From Anaerorudis cellulosivorans (GTDB lineage: Bacteria; Bacteroidota; Bacteroidia; Bacteroidales; Dysgonomonadaceae), in NCBI RefSeq assembly GCF_025943985.1, contig NZ_JAPCWE010000016.1, positions 1 through 64,000 of the forward strand: a stretch of 64,000 nt of DNA, given 5' to 3'. Positions 25,642 to 34,022 of the stretch are shown here, in pieces. The translations under genes and the position numbers were made by a program. The notes below the pieces were generated by a model, which searched no databases, was not told the DNA's origin, and saw only the letters and a program-made list of their open reading frames with translations. The stretch's first letter is position 1, and every line of letters begins with the position of its first letter.

Positions 25642-26820
25642 ATGAATAAAATAGCTTCACTTCTTACAGCATTGATGCTGACATTGTTGCTAAATGCACA
25701 AGAAAAAACCGCTACTTACACGTTTACCGTGATAAAAGAGAATCCCATTACATCGGTGAAAAATCAATTCAATACAGGTACTTGTTGGAGTTTTTCGGGT
25801 GTCGGATTGCTTGAATCTGAACTTTTGAGAATGAATAAAGGTGGGCATGACTTGTCGGAAATGTACATCGTTCGCAAAAATTATGAAGAGAAAGCCATTA
25901 AGTATGCCCGTTTGCATGGAAATCTGAATTTTGGTCCCGGTGGTTCGTTTGCCGATGTGGTTGAAACTATCGACGATTTTGGAATCCTTCCCGATTCATT
26001 ATATCAAGGTCTTCATTACGGCTCCGAGTCGCACAATCATAGCGAAATGGATAAGGTATTGAAGGGATATATGAAAAGTCTTGTCGAGAGCAATACATTA
26101 TCAACTGCATGGTTTGAAGGTTTCACAAAAATATTGGATGCCTATTTGGGAGAAGTTCCCGAAACATTTATTTGTAACGGCAAACAATATACCCCACAAA
26201 GTTTCGCCGAATCGTTGGGATTAAAGACGAGTGATTATGTATCGCTGACTTCCTTTTCCCATCATCCTTTTTATTCCAAGTTTCCAATAGAGGTCCCCGA
26301 TAATTGGCGTTGGGCCGATTCATACAATTTGCCGTTGGACGATATGATAGCGGTAATCGACAACGCTATCATGAACGGGTATACGGTAGCATGGGCTTCC
26401 GATGTCAGCGAGCCGGGTTTCTCTCGATTAGGCATCGCCATTGTTCCCGATGAAAATGCTCCCGAAAATGCAGGTAGTGATCAGGCTAAATGGCTTGAGC
26501 TTTCATCTCGCGAAAAAAGCAGTTCCCTGAGAGAAAAAATCGGAGGAGAAATTCTTAAGGAAAAAACAATTACCCAAGAGATGCGTCAAGAAGCTTTCGA
26601 TAATTTTCAAACCACTGACGATCATGGAATGCAGATTTACGGCATAGCCAACGATCAGAATGGCAAAAAATATTACATGGTGAAAAATTCGTGGGGTATT
26701 ACCGGCCCTTACAACGGAATATGGTATGCATCGGAATCTTTTGTTCGTTACAAAACAACAAACATTGTGGTGAATAAAAATGCATTGCCTGCAGCCATTG
26801 CGAAAAAAATTGGTCTGTAG
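25642..26820 (+). CDS. C1-family aminopeptidase (PepC/bleomycin hydrolase-like), exported
   Basis: A 392-aa papain-fold peptidase. The nucleophile is in NTGTCWSFSG, and the His and Asn are in DDHGMQIYG and YYMVKNSWG. A signal peptide (MNKIASLLTALMLTLLLNAQ) marks it for the periplasm or surface, unlike cytosolic PepC. Bacteroidetes encode many such secreted C1B enzymes for peptide use. murF follows after 20 nt, so the two may share a transcript. The start fits the signal and a -7 box 60 nt upstream. Confidence 0.9.
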   Translation: MNKIASLLTALMLTLLLNAQEKTATYTFTVIKENPITSVKNQFNTGTCWSFSGVGLLESELLRMNKGGHDLSEMYIVRKNYEEKAIKYARLHGNLNFGPGGSFADVVETIDDFGILPDSLYQGLHYGSESHNHSEMDKVLKGYMKSLVESNTLSTAWFEGFTKILDAYLGEVPETFICNGKQYTPQSFAESLGLKTSDYVSLTSFSHHPFYSKFPIEVPDNWRWADSYNLPLDDMIAVIDNAIMNGYTVAWASDVSEPGFSRLGIAIVPDENAPENAGSDQAKWLELSSREKSSSLREKIGGEILKEKTITQEMRQEAFDNFQTTDDHGMQIYGIANDQNGKKYYMVKNSWGITGPYNGIWYASESFVRYKTTNIVVNKNALPAAIAKKIGL

Positions 26821-26840
26821 TTTTTTCGTAAAAAGTTGTT

Positions 26841-28133
26841 ATGGAAATATCGGAGCTTTATACTATTTATAAACAACATCCTCTTATTACCACCGACTCG
26901 CGCAACTGCCCGAAGGATTCCATCTTTTTTGCTTTGAAAGGAGAGAATTTCAATGGTAACCGGTTTGCGGAAAAAGCGTTGAATGAGGGTTGTGCTTACG
27001 CTGTAGTGGATGAATGGGAAGGGATACCGGCCGACAAGCGGATCATTGTGGTTGAGGATGTGTTGAATACGCTGCAAAAACTGGCAAACTATCATCGCAG
27101 GAAACTCAAGATTCCCATTATCGCTATCACCGGTACAAACGGAAAAACAACAACAAAGGAGTTGGTTTCTGCCATTCTTTCCAAAGAATTCAATGTTGCT
27201 TTTACCCCGGGAAATTTCAATAATCATATTGGCGTACCGTTGACTTTACTTTCTATGACCGAAAATCATGAGATAGGCGTTGTAGAGATGGGAGCAAATC
27301 ATCCCGGGGAGATAAAGTTGCTGTGCGATATCGCCGAACCCGATTTCGGATTGATTACCAATATCGGGAAAGCCCATATCGAGGGATTTGGCTCATTTGA
27401 AAACATAAAGAAGACTAAGGGGGAACTCTATGATTTTATCCGCGAGCATGGAGGTAAAGTGTTTGTGAACAGCGATGATGCTCTGTTGTGCGAAATGTCT
27501 TCCGGAATGGATCGTATACTTTATGGGAGGAATAATTCCGAACTTTTTGTTTCCGGTAAACTGTATTCGGCCCACCCTTTTTTGGAATTCGATTGGAACT
27601 TTTTTGAGCATACCTATCATGTGAAAACACAACTGGTAGGTGCATTCAATTTCGACAATGCATTGGCGGCGGTTGCTGTTGGCAAATATTTCGGCATTAA
27701 TGCCGAATATATTAGTAAAGCACTCGAAGAGTATGTTCCCAAGAACAATCGTTCGCAGTTTGAACGGACGCAAAAAAACGATCTGATCATTGATGCCTAT
27801 AATGCTAATCCAACCAGTATGAGGGCAGCGTTGGATTTTTTTGTAAAAATCCCTTCTGCATTACCGAAAGCCGTAATCATTGGGGAAATGAAGGAATTGG
27901 GCGATATTACCAAGGAAGAGCATGCCGACCTGTTGAGATTTATTGTCGAGCAGTCGTTTTCCAAAGTATACCTGGTCGGTGAAGCTTTTAACGAATCGGA
28001 TTCCCCTTTCCCCGTTTTCAATACAGTGGAAGAATTGATTGACGAATTGGGAAAACATCCTCTCGAAGGCCATTATGTCTTGCTCAAAGGATCGCATGCC
28101 GTACACCTTGAAAAAGCAATTCCGTATTTATAG
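26841..28133 (+). CDS. murF: UDP-MurNAc-tripeptide--D-Ala-D-Ala ligase
   Basis: MurF adds D-Ala-D-Ala to the UDP-MurNAc-tripeptide in the cytoplasm. The ATP loop reads ITGTNGKTTTKELV, followed by TPGNFNNHIGVPLTLL and the Mur-ligase marks VEMGANHPGEI and IDAYNANPTSM. The length of 430 aa is usual. It lies 20 nt behind the C1 peptidase gene rather than in a dcw cluster, as is common in Bacteroidetes. Confidence 0.95.
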   Translation: MEISELYTIYKQHPLITTDSRNCPKDSIFFALKGENFNGNRFAEKALNEGCAYAVVDEWEGIPADKRIIVVEDVLNTLQKLANYHRRKLKIPIIAITGTNGKTTTKELVSAILSKEFNVAFTPGNFNNHIGVPLTLLSMTENHEIGVVEMGANHPGEIKLLCDIAEPDFGLITNIGKAHIEGFGSFENIKKTKGELYDFIREHGGKVFVNSDDALLCEMSSGMDRILYGRNNSELFVSGKLYSAHPFLEFDWNFFEHTYHVKTQLVGAFNFDNALAAVAVGKYFGINAEYISKALEEYVPKNNRSQFERTQKNDLIIDAYNANPTSMRAALDFFVKIPSALPKAVIIGEMKELGDITKEEHADLLRFIVEQSFSKVYLVGEAFNESDSPFPVFNTVEELIDELGKHPLEGHYVLLKGSHAVHLEKAIPYL

Positions 28134-28295
28134 AAATGGCACAGCATTTTTTCCTAATCAGATTATTGATAGAGGCTTCCGTTTCGGAACACTTTTTATC
28201 ACGTCCCACCAATTGTTGTACCTGAATGATTTGCAGTTAAATATTCGTAATTCAGCTGTTTTGGTTATATTAGTTAGACAAATATTAGATGTTGG

Positions 28296-28329
28296 TTGGA
28301 GACTCTTTCGGAAAAACATCCCAACTTTG
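28296..28329 (+). promoter_or_regulatory. Probable promoter of the TPR lipoprotein gene
   Basis: TTGG at 28296-28299 and CAACTTTG at 28322-28329 (one mismatch to TAnnTTTG, 22-nt spacing) would start the transcript near 28336, just ahead of ATG 28350. The remainder of 28134-28349 shows no gene. Confidence 0.4.
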
Positions 28330-28349
28330 TTGTGTTGTTCATCATAATA

Positions 28350-30041
28350 ATGAGGCAGGGCATTTTATATATTTTCGTATTGGGGATTGCGTTTCTTCTT
28401 GTTGCCTGTCATAAACAGGGAAACGATAGAATGCATGCAAGACTGACTAGATGGAATGTTTTGTTGGATGAATGCCCCGAAACGATTATCGACAGTCTGG
28501 AATTAATAAATCCCAAAGTACTCGATGCGAGGAATCGGACATATTACGGTTTATTGAAAACAATTGCAGAGGATAAATCTTTTGCCGATTTTACCTCCGA
28601 TTCGCTGATTGCAACTACTGTCAGATATTATGATCACCACGAATCCGGAAGCGAAAACCATATCCGATCACTTGTATATCGGGGTATCGTTTGTATGCGC
28701 TTGGGAGTAACTGACAGTACGGTTTATGTTCCGCTGATACATGCCAAGGAATTGTTCGATAAATCGAAAGACCAAAATCCTTCAATCGGCTACCTGCTTT
28801 ATTATTATTTGGGAAGCCTTCATTACCAGAACGGCAATCATGAGTTGGCCCGGAAATATTACTACAGAGCACTCGATTATGCCAAAAAGGAAAATTCGCA
28901 AAGACATATTTTTGATGCGTATTCCGAATTGTTTTGGAATGAAATGACGCAAGATCGATATGAAACCGGAGAATTATATTTGGATACGTTGCTCCATTTC
29001 AAAAACCGTGTTCCCGACATCGACTTTACTATATTGAACATGCAATCGGTATATTACGATACTCAGGGAGAACACGAGAAGTCCCTGCAGTGTGAAAAAG
29101 ACATGATTGATTTGCTGCCGTTACAAAAAGGAAAAGTAGATAATTTTCGAACCTATTATTCTCTGTCCGATAGATATAAAAGCGGGAACAAACTCGATAG
29201 TGCAATGTATTACGGTTTGCAGGCCATTGCATCCATATCCGACTCCGGCTACCGTCTCAATTATCTTTTGTATAAAAATGTTGCCGATATTGCCGCCGCA
29301 CAAGAAAATTACAGATCGGCCGATTCCCTTCGGCAAAAGATGTTTGAGGCTTACGAACATTCGGTGGACGAGCAAACAAATACAAAAATTCTGGAACTGG
29401 AAAAACGTTACGATTTAGCCAAAGTCGAAACCAAAGCCTTGAAAGCACAAAACAATGTTACGTTGCTCTCGGCTTTGTTGTTTGTCCTTGTTTTATTTAT
29501 AACAGGATTGATCCTATTTTTTCGCAAGCGCCAAACGATGGCAGTATTGCGAAACGCGAAATTGCAAATAGAAACAAAAATGGCCGAAACCGAAGCCTTG
29601 TTGTTGCGAAAACAAACCGATCAGCAAAAAAATGTATTGGACATTTATGGCGCTTTCCTGAAACAATATGCCGATCAACAATATCAGTTGAAAACATTCG
29701 AAATGAAAATCAGAGGCGATAGAAATCTTAAACTGGCAGATGAATATCACGAAATATTGAAGCAGGGCCAAGAACAGTTTAACACCCTTTCGAACGAACT
29801 GTTTTCTTCTCAGATATTCGAAGATATTTTGGATGTACATCAAGGATTGGAACTGCTAAGCGAAACCGATCGTCTTCTCCTCATCATGCTTGCCATGAAA
29901 ACCGATACTGTGCAGATAGCTTCATTGCTGCATACGACGCCTGCTAACCTCAAGTCCAAAAAATCATACCTGAAAAAGAAAATTATGGAAAATAAGTCTT
30001 CTTTCGATCATTTCGACAACCTGATATCGCTTTTCAAGTAG
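28350..30041 (+). CDS. TPR lipoprotein with transmembrane helix and C-terminal HTH-like region
   Basis: A 563-aa protein starting MRQGILYIFVLGIAFLLVACHK, with a lipobox-type Cys. A long helical region with TPR-like pairs (LLYYYLGSLHYQNGNHELARKYYYRALDYAKK) fills residues about 100-350. A transmembrane helix (LLSALLFVLVLFITGLILFF) and a coiled coil follow. The last 80 residues (LSETDRLLLIMLAMKTDTVQIASLLHTTPANLKSKKSYLKKK) resemble a LuxR/SpoIIIJ-like winged helix of the kind found in Bacteroidales one-component regulators. A membrane-bound sensor/regulator is plausible but unproven. It is a single gene with its own promoter. Confidence 0.7.
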   Translation: MRQGILYIFVLGIAFLLVACHKQGNDRMHARLTRWNVLLDECPETIIDSLELINPKVLDARNRTYYGLLKTIAEDKSFADFTSDSLIATTVRYYDHHESGSENHIRSLVYRGIVCMRLGVTDSTVYVPLIHAKELFDKSKDQNPSIGYLLYYYLGSLHYQNGNHELARKYYYRALDYAKKENSQRHIFDAYSELFWNEMTQDRYETGELYLDTLLHFKNRVPDIDFTILNMQSVYYDTQGEHEKSLQCEKDMIDLLPLQKGKVDNFRTYYSLSDRYKSGNKLDSAMYYGLQAIASISDSGYRLNYLLYKNVADIAAAQENYRSADSLRQKMFEAYEHSVDEQTNTKILELEKRYDLAKVETKALKAQNNVTLLSALLFVLVLFITGLILFFRKRQTMAVLRNAKLQIETKMAETEALLLRKQTDQQKNVLDIYGAFLKQYADQQYQLKTFEMKIRGDRNLKLADEYHEILKQGQEQFNTLSNELFSSQIFEDILDVHQGLELLSETDRLLLIMLAMKTDTVQIASLLHTTPANLKSKKSYLKKKIMENKSSFDHFDNLISLFK

Positions 30042-30499
30042 CTTTTTCGGCGCTTTTCGAGGTAAGAATCGATTTGGTTACTTATGCATATATTCAGTGT
30101 TTTAAGGCTTAAAAACAGGTAAGAATTGTTCCGGGGTATTGACACGCATCGGGAATTCCTTTTACTTTGTTTGTGAAAAACAAGTTAAAAGGAATGTCAT
30201 GGGTGGAGATTACAGGACGAGGTTATCTAAATTTTGGAGATAATACCGTTATGGGCGATACCTATATTAATGGTTCCCAAAATTTAAATCCAAACTATCA
30301 AACAGGTTACTATCGAGTATATATTGTTCCCATGAAACGATAAGACAAAATGTTTATGGAATATATGATCATTCAACCATTATAGTTGTGAAGTTGATGC
30401 AAGGTGAAATGTTGATTCGCATTACTAACAAATATATTTATTCATGGATCTGAATTCCTGAAATTACTATAGGAATAAGGAACACTAAAAATTAAAATT
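30042..30499 (+). pseudogene. Gene-poor patch with two overlapping broken reading frames
   Basis: Between the TPR gene and the small lipoprotein no intact gene is present. One frame is open from 30113 to a TAA at 30341-30343 and ends GYYRVYIVPMKR; its first ATG is at 30194. A second frame runs through the same place and on to a TGA at 30451-30453 (ETIRQNVYGIYDHS, then LIRITNKYIYSWI). The two look like one beta-rich coding region broken by a frameshift near 30320-30345 rather than random open frames. ATTG at 30139 and TTACTTTG at 30163 could be a weak promoter. No family was recognised. Confidence 0.4.
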
Positions 30500-30844
30500 A
30501 TGAAAACTAAATTTTTTACAGTGCTGGCATTAACTTGCATACTACTGTCCTCTTGTAATAATGAACTGGAGGAAAAACAGATCGCGATACCCGATGAGGG
30601 ACAAACTATTGTAGCACAATCTGGGGGTGTTCTTTCGTTTGATAACGAAGCGGCTTTTTGGGAAGCTGTTGAAAAGGTAAGAAATAACGAAACTTCTGTC
30701 GCTCTTTTGACACGTTCAAAGTCACCGATTACAAACGGAGATGGATTTTGGGAAAGTCTTAGTGGTTTATTAAAGAAGGCAGTAGTCCCTTACGGTTTCA
30801 AATATGGAAGTCAATATATAACTGATTATTGGAATAATCTATAA
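30500..30844 (+). CDS. Small hypothetical lipoprotein
   Basis: A 114-aa product with a clear lipoprotein signal (MKTKFFTVLALTCILLSSCNNE). The body has a short acidic segment, FDNEAAFWEAVEKVRNNE and GDGFWESLSGLLKKA, and ends in an aromatic tail. This pattern (a beta-prone stretch followed by 'FDNEAAFWEAV') recurs in uncharacterised Bacteroidales lipoproteins. The 17-nt gap to the following beta-barrel gene suggests one transcript. The function is unknown. Confidence 0.65.
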   Translation: MKTKFFTVLALTCILLSSCNNELEEKQIAIPDEGQTIVAQSGGVLSFDNEAAFWEAVEKVRNNETSVALLTRSKSPITNGDGFWESLSGLLKKAVVPYGFKYGSQYITDYWNNL

Positions 30845-30861
30845 AAACACGCTGTTGTAAC

Positions 30862-31500
30862 ATGAAAAAAAATCTTTTTAGCATAATTATTTTATTTACT
30901 CTTGTTTTTTCTAACACTTTCTCTCAAGAAATGAATAAAATAGGAGTTCATTTAGAACTGGAATACTCTACTGAAATTACTAAAAAAGGAGATAACGTGG
31001 GCGGATTCAGTTTTTTTGTAACCCCATCCTATAAAATAGGAGAAAATGCCACTGTGGGCATCGGCACAGGTGCAAAATTATTTAAATCCCTTGAATTAAT
31101 CAATGACGTTGGTTCTATTGAATATAGAGATAAAAAACTTGTGTCAATCCCTCTTTACGTCAATACAACGTATAAATTCAAAGTAAACAAAACGACGCCA
31201 TTTGTTGAATGTAAGCTAGGGTACTCATTTTTGAATAGAGATTACTCTTGGAAATCATCCAGACTTTTCCCTGAACATCAAGGAGTAGTGGATGTACAGA
31301 GTAATTTGAAAGGGGGATTTTTTTTCTCCCCATCAATGGGTGTTCTCTTACCTACAAATAATAGACAATATTTCTCTGTGTCTTTAGCGTACTGCTTAGA
31401 AAGATTTTCAGGTAAAGCGAAATTTATTCAGGTAGATAAAGTTGTAAAGAGTTCAGCCAGTCACCATTTAGCAGCTTTAAGAGTTGGATATATATTCTAA
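30862..31500 (+). CDS. Small outer-membrane beta-barrel protein
   Basis: A 212-aa protein with a Sec signal (MKKNLFSIIILFTLVFSNTFSQ) followed by alternating amphipathic strands (SFFVTPSYKIGENATVGIGTGAKLF) and a C-terminal aromatic end (HHLAALRVGYIF), the usual BAM signal of an outer-membrane barrel. Length fits an 8-10-strand porin-like barrel. It lies 17 nt behind the small lipoprotein and is followed by a strong hairpin. Base use looks more AT-rich than in the neighbouring housekeeping genes, consistent with accessory DNA. Confidence 0.65.
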   Translation: MKKNLFSIIILFTLVFSNTFSQEMNKIGVHLELEYSTEITKKGDNVGGFSFFVTPSYKIGENATVGIGTGAKLFKSLELINDVGSIEYRDKKLVSIPLYVNTTYKFKVNKTTPFVECKLGYSFLNRDYSWKSSRLFPEHQGVVDVQSNLKGGFFFSPSMGVLLPTNNRQYFSVSLAYCLERFSGKAKFIQVDKVVKSSASHHLAALRVGYIF

Positions 31501-31555
31501 AATAGTTTCTCTCTTTTTCAGTGTATAATAAAAAACTGCAAAATTGTAATATTCT

Positions 31556-31590
31556 AATAGTGTTGTTCGAGAAATTCGGACAACACTATT
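31556..31590. terminator. 15-bp hairpin after the small beta-barrel gene
   Basis: Arms AATAGTGTTGTTCGA and TCGGACAACACTATT pair over 15 positions with one G-U and a 5-nt loop. It stands 55 nt behind the gene and has only a short TTT afterwards. It is a very stable structure that could be a terminator or the relic end of an inserted element. Confidence 0.55.
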
Positions 31591-31888
31591 TGGTATGTCG
31601 GGCATATATTACTACCGGCAACATGCAAATTCTTGTACACGCCGAGTTAGAAGGAAGTGTTAATGAATGGCAAGGGTGTTGCGGGCGACTGCAAATCTGA
31701 AAGAAGCCATAAGTAAAGACAGCGTATTGACGCACAGAAACCTGCTTTACAACCACCAGATGCAATTATATCAAGTAAACCGTTTTGACAGTCGCGAGAT
31801 TGAGTTGACCATCTGCTACAATTTTAATACGGCAAAAAGCAAATACAAGGGAATAAATGCCGGCGATGATGAAATCAAGAGATTCTAG
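31591..31888 (+). pseudogene. C-terminal remnant of a TonB-dependent/outer-membrane receptor
   Basis: The frame 31667-31888 encodes 73 residues ending REIELTICYNFNTAKSKYKGINAGDDEIKRF. This is the characteristic last strand and tail of Bacteroidetes outer-membrane receptors (OMP_b-brl_3/TonB type). Nothing upstream continues the barrel: the frame breaks within about 80 nt. It is therefore a clipped relic of an 800-aa-class gene. No signal or plug domain remains, so it should not be functional. Confidence 0.65.
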
Positions 31889-31915
31889 ACAGATCATTAC
31901 CAATTACCCATATCT

Positions 31916-33049
31916 TCACTCAAATTTTACGTTTAGTACCACTATTTCCGATTGGGTGCCGATGCGGTGTTGCGACCCGGCAAGTCCGAGTCCCGACGTA
32001 ACGAATACGTGAGTGCTCCCTTTCTTTTTATATCCGTGAGAGACTTCAAAAATGAGATCGGTAATCAAATTGCCGGGAAACGATTGGCCGCGGTGTGTAT
32101 GTCCGTACAAAGCGATATCTGCACCGGCACAGATTTCTTCATTTAGGTCCCTGGGATTGTGTCTTAATACAATTATGGGGAGTGCTGTGTTTACCTGCTG
32201 TTCCAGAAGAATCTGTTTTAATGGTTTACGCTGAGGTGCCTTGTAATCTTCCCTTCCGACAATGTAAAATGCGCTGTCGATGAGCACGGCCGAATCTCTC
32301 AATATCGTGATACCCGCCACATTGTTGAGCCATGCCATTTTTTCTTCTGCTTCGTACCGATACTCATGATTTCCCGGGCATGAATATACTCCCAATGGCG
32401 CATGCAGTTGGCGCAATTCTTCCTCCATATGTTGTTGAAGGATGGGTGCGATTTCAGCATCGATGATATCGCCAACGAAAAGAATAAGGTCGGGATGCTG
32501 AGCCATGATCAAATCGACATATTTTTTTGCGTATTTTTTGTCGATCAAATATCCGAGATGAACATCACCTACCATTACGATATGCAACGAGTCAATATTT
32601 CTTGCACTTTTGTTCACGGCAATGTTTACTTCTTCCACCATCGGATGGTTGAAGTTGTAATTTCCCCACCCAAGCATTGCCGCAACCAGCAGCAAAATTA
32701 ATATAAAGGTGCGCGCTTTATATTTATTTTCCTTTTCGGGGAGATACCGATCAGGGGGTATTTTCTTTTTTCTGAGGTAAAAAATCAAGTCGGAAATCCA
32801 TACCAATGGGATGATGTAAAAAAGGAAGAGCATCCAGGTGGTACCCATTGTGCGGGTAAAATGCACAAAGGCATAAGGAAGTTGGTTCCGGAAGATTAAA
32901 CCGGCAACATACAGGATAAATTCAACACCGAATACTGCAATGAAGAGGATACGCCATTTTCCCCGATTGGCCAGCGTTTTCCATCCTCTCCAAAAAGCAT
33001 AAATATTTAAAGTAAGATAGATGATTAATACATTGATGAATACCTTCAT
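31916..33049 (-). CDS. Membrane-anchored metallophosphoesterase (YaeI-like)
   Basis: A 377-aa protein with four N-terminal membrane helices (residues 1-130) and a calcineurin-like phosphoesterase domain. Metal-binding blocks are VGDVHLG, GDIIDAE, CPGNHEYR, LRHNP and YGHTHRGQ. The family includes lipid-linked phosphatases, but the substrate is unknown. A short palindrome lies about 40 nt upstream (33092-33107). It forms its own unit behind the LysO genes, 90 nt away. Confidence 0.85.
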   Translation of the reverse strand: MKVFINVLIIYLTLNIYAFWRGWKTLANRGKWRILFIAVFGVEFILYVAGLIFRNQLPYAFVHFTRTMGTTWMLFLFYIIPLVWISDLIFYLRKKKIPPDRYLPEKENKYKARTFILILLLVAAMLGWGNYNFNHPMVEEVNIAVNKSARNIDSLHIVMVGDVHLGYLIDKKYAKKYVDLIMAQHPDLILFVGDIIDAEIAPILQQHMEEELRQLHAPLGVYSCPGNHEYRYEAEEKMAWLNNVAGITILRDSAVLIDSAFYIVGREDYKAPQRKPLKQILLEQQVNTALPIIVLRHNPRDLNEEICAGADIALYGHTHRGQSFPGNLITDLIFEVSHGYKKKGSTHVFVTSGLGLAGSQHRIGTQSEIVVLNVKFE

Positions 33050-33091
33050 GCTTTATACTATCTTTCTATATTGAAAGAAACATTTTTAACT

Positions 33092-33107
33092 TGCAAAATG
33101 TTTTGCA
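33092..33107. promoter_or_regulatory. 16-bp near-perfect palindrome upstream of the phosphoesterase gene
   Basis: TGCAAAA and TTTTGCA flank 2 nt, a compact dyad like a repressor operator. It lies in the 90-nt gap between lysO and the phosphoesterase gene. A second small stem (TCTTTC/GAAAGA) is at 33061-33078. Confidence 0.35.
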
Positions 33108-33139
33108 CACGTTGGATTTTATCGAGAAACCGATCATTT

Positions 33140-33742
33140 TCATAAGGAGAGGAAAAAACTCACCCACAAGGGAACGGAAAAATCGATAATCATCCCATGA
33201 AAAAGAGCTACGACTACATAGTCCGTTCCCGAATATTTTGTGATGATAGGCAAGGTGGTATCCATTGTGGTAGCACCGCCGGCGCAAATCGGTGCCAATT
33301 TGCCGAAATACTTCACCATCCACGGGGCAAACACAAGCACAAAGAATTCGCGAATAATATTGGCCAACAGGGCAACCGTCCCCAATTCAGCTCCGCGATA
33401 TTCCGAAATGAGGATGCTCGACAGCGAATAGTATGCGAAGCCCGATCCTACGCAAAGGCAATCGGTGAGCGAGCGGTGGGGCAGAAGATAGCTCACCGAT
33501 ATGACGGCAGCAAATGTTCCGATGGTAGTGGCTGCGGGAACCAGTACGATTTTAAAACCAAGCGATTTAACCACGGAAAAGAGATGTTTGCTCGATCCGA
33601 TTTGGATTCCTACGAAAAACAAAAGAAGGTATAGTATGCCTTTTGCCATATCGTCCGGGAGAAACAATTCGGGTACCCATCCCACAAGGGCAAGCACGAT
33701 GCCCAAAGCAAAGACAAGCAAATAAATCAGGGAATCCCTCAT
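33140..33742 (-). CDS. lysO: LysO-like exporter, larger subunit (C-terminal half of LysO)
   Basis: A 200-aa integral membrane protein with about six helices (YLLVFALGIVLALVGWVPELF, LYLLLFFVGIQIGSS). It corresponds to the C-terminal part of E. coli LysO (DUF340), a lysine exporter of about 299 aa. Here the protein is split: the N-terminal part is the separate 89-aa gene 6 nt upstream. The two-gene arrangement is widespread in Bacteroidetes. Lysine export is inference from the family. Confidence 0.8.
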   Translation of the reverse strand: MRDSLIYLLVFALGIVLALVGWVPELFLPDDMAKGILYLLLFFVGIQIGSSKHLFSVVKSLGFKIVLVPAATTIGTFAAVISVSYLLPHRSLTDCLCVGSGFAYYSLSSILISEYRGAELGTVALLANIIREFFVLVFAPWMVKYFGKLAPICAGGATTMDTTLPIITKYSGTDYVVVALFHGMIIDFSVPLWVSFFLSL

Positions 33743-33748
33743 GATTCT

Positions 33749-34018
33749 TTATTTTTTTCGGAAGAATTTTCGATACACCCAAGCTGCACAGAGTACACTT
33801 CCCAGCGTTGATGCTGTAGCGATCATAAAAGCGTCCAGTCCGATGAAGCGAAAATTAGTGATCACTTGTTCGTTTGTCCCGACGGATAAACCCAGGGAAA
33901 ACAGCAGCAACGCGATAAGGATTCCGATGATTTTCCCGGTGTATCGTATAGCAGGAACGTTTCGGACAAGATACCCTATGGCTATGCCGGACACTATCGC
34001 AAGAATAATAGGGAGCAT
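33749..34018 (-). CDS. LysO-like exporter, small N-terminal subunit
   Basis: An 89-aa protein with three membrane helices (ILAIVSGIAIGYLV, IIGILIALLLFSLGLSVG, AFMIATASTLGSVLCAAWVY) matching the N-terminal DUF340 part of LysO. It lies 6 nt ahead of the larger half and 4 nt behind the transglutaminase gene, so all three are probably co-transcribed. It probably pairs with its neighbour in the membrane. Confidence 0.78.
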   Translation of the reverse strand: MLPIILAIVSGIAIGYLVRNVPAIRYTGKIIGILIALLLFSLGLSVGTNEQVITNFRFIGLDAFMIATASTLGSVLCAAWVYRKFFRKK

Positions 34019-34022
34019 AGCT

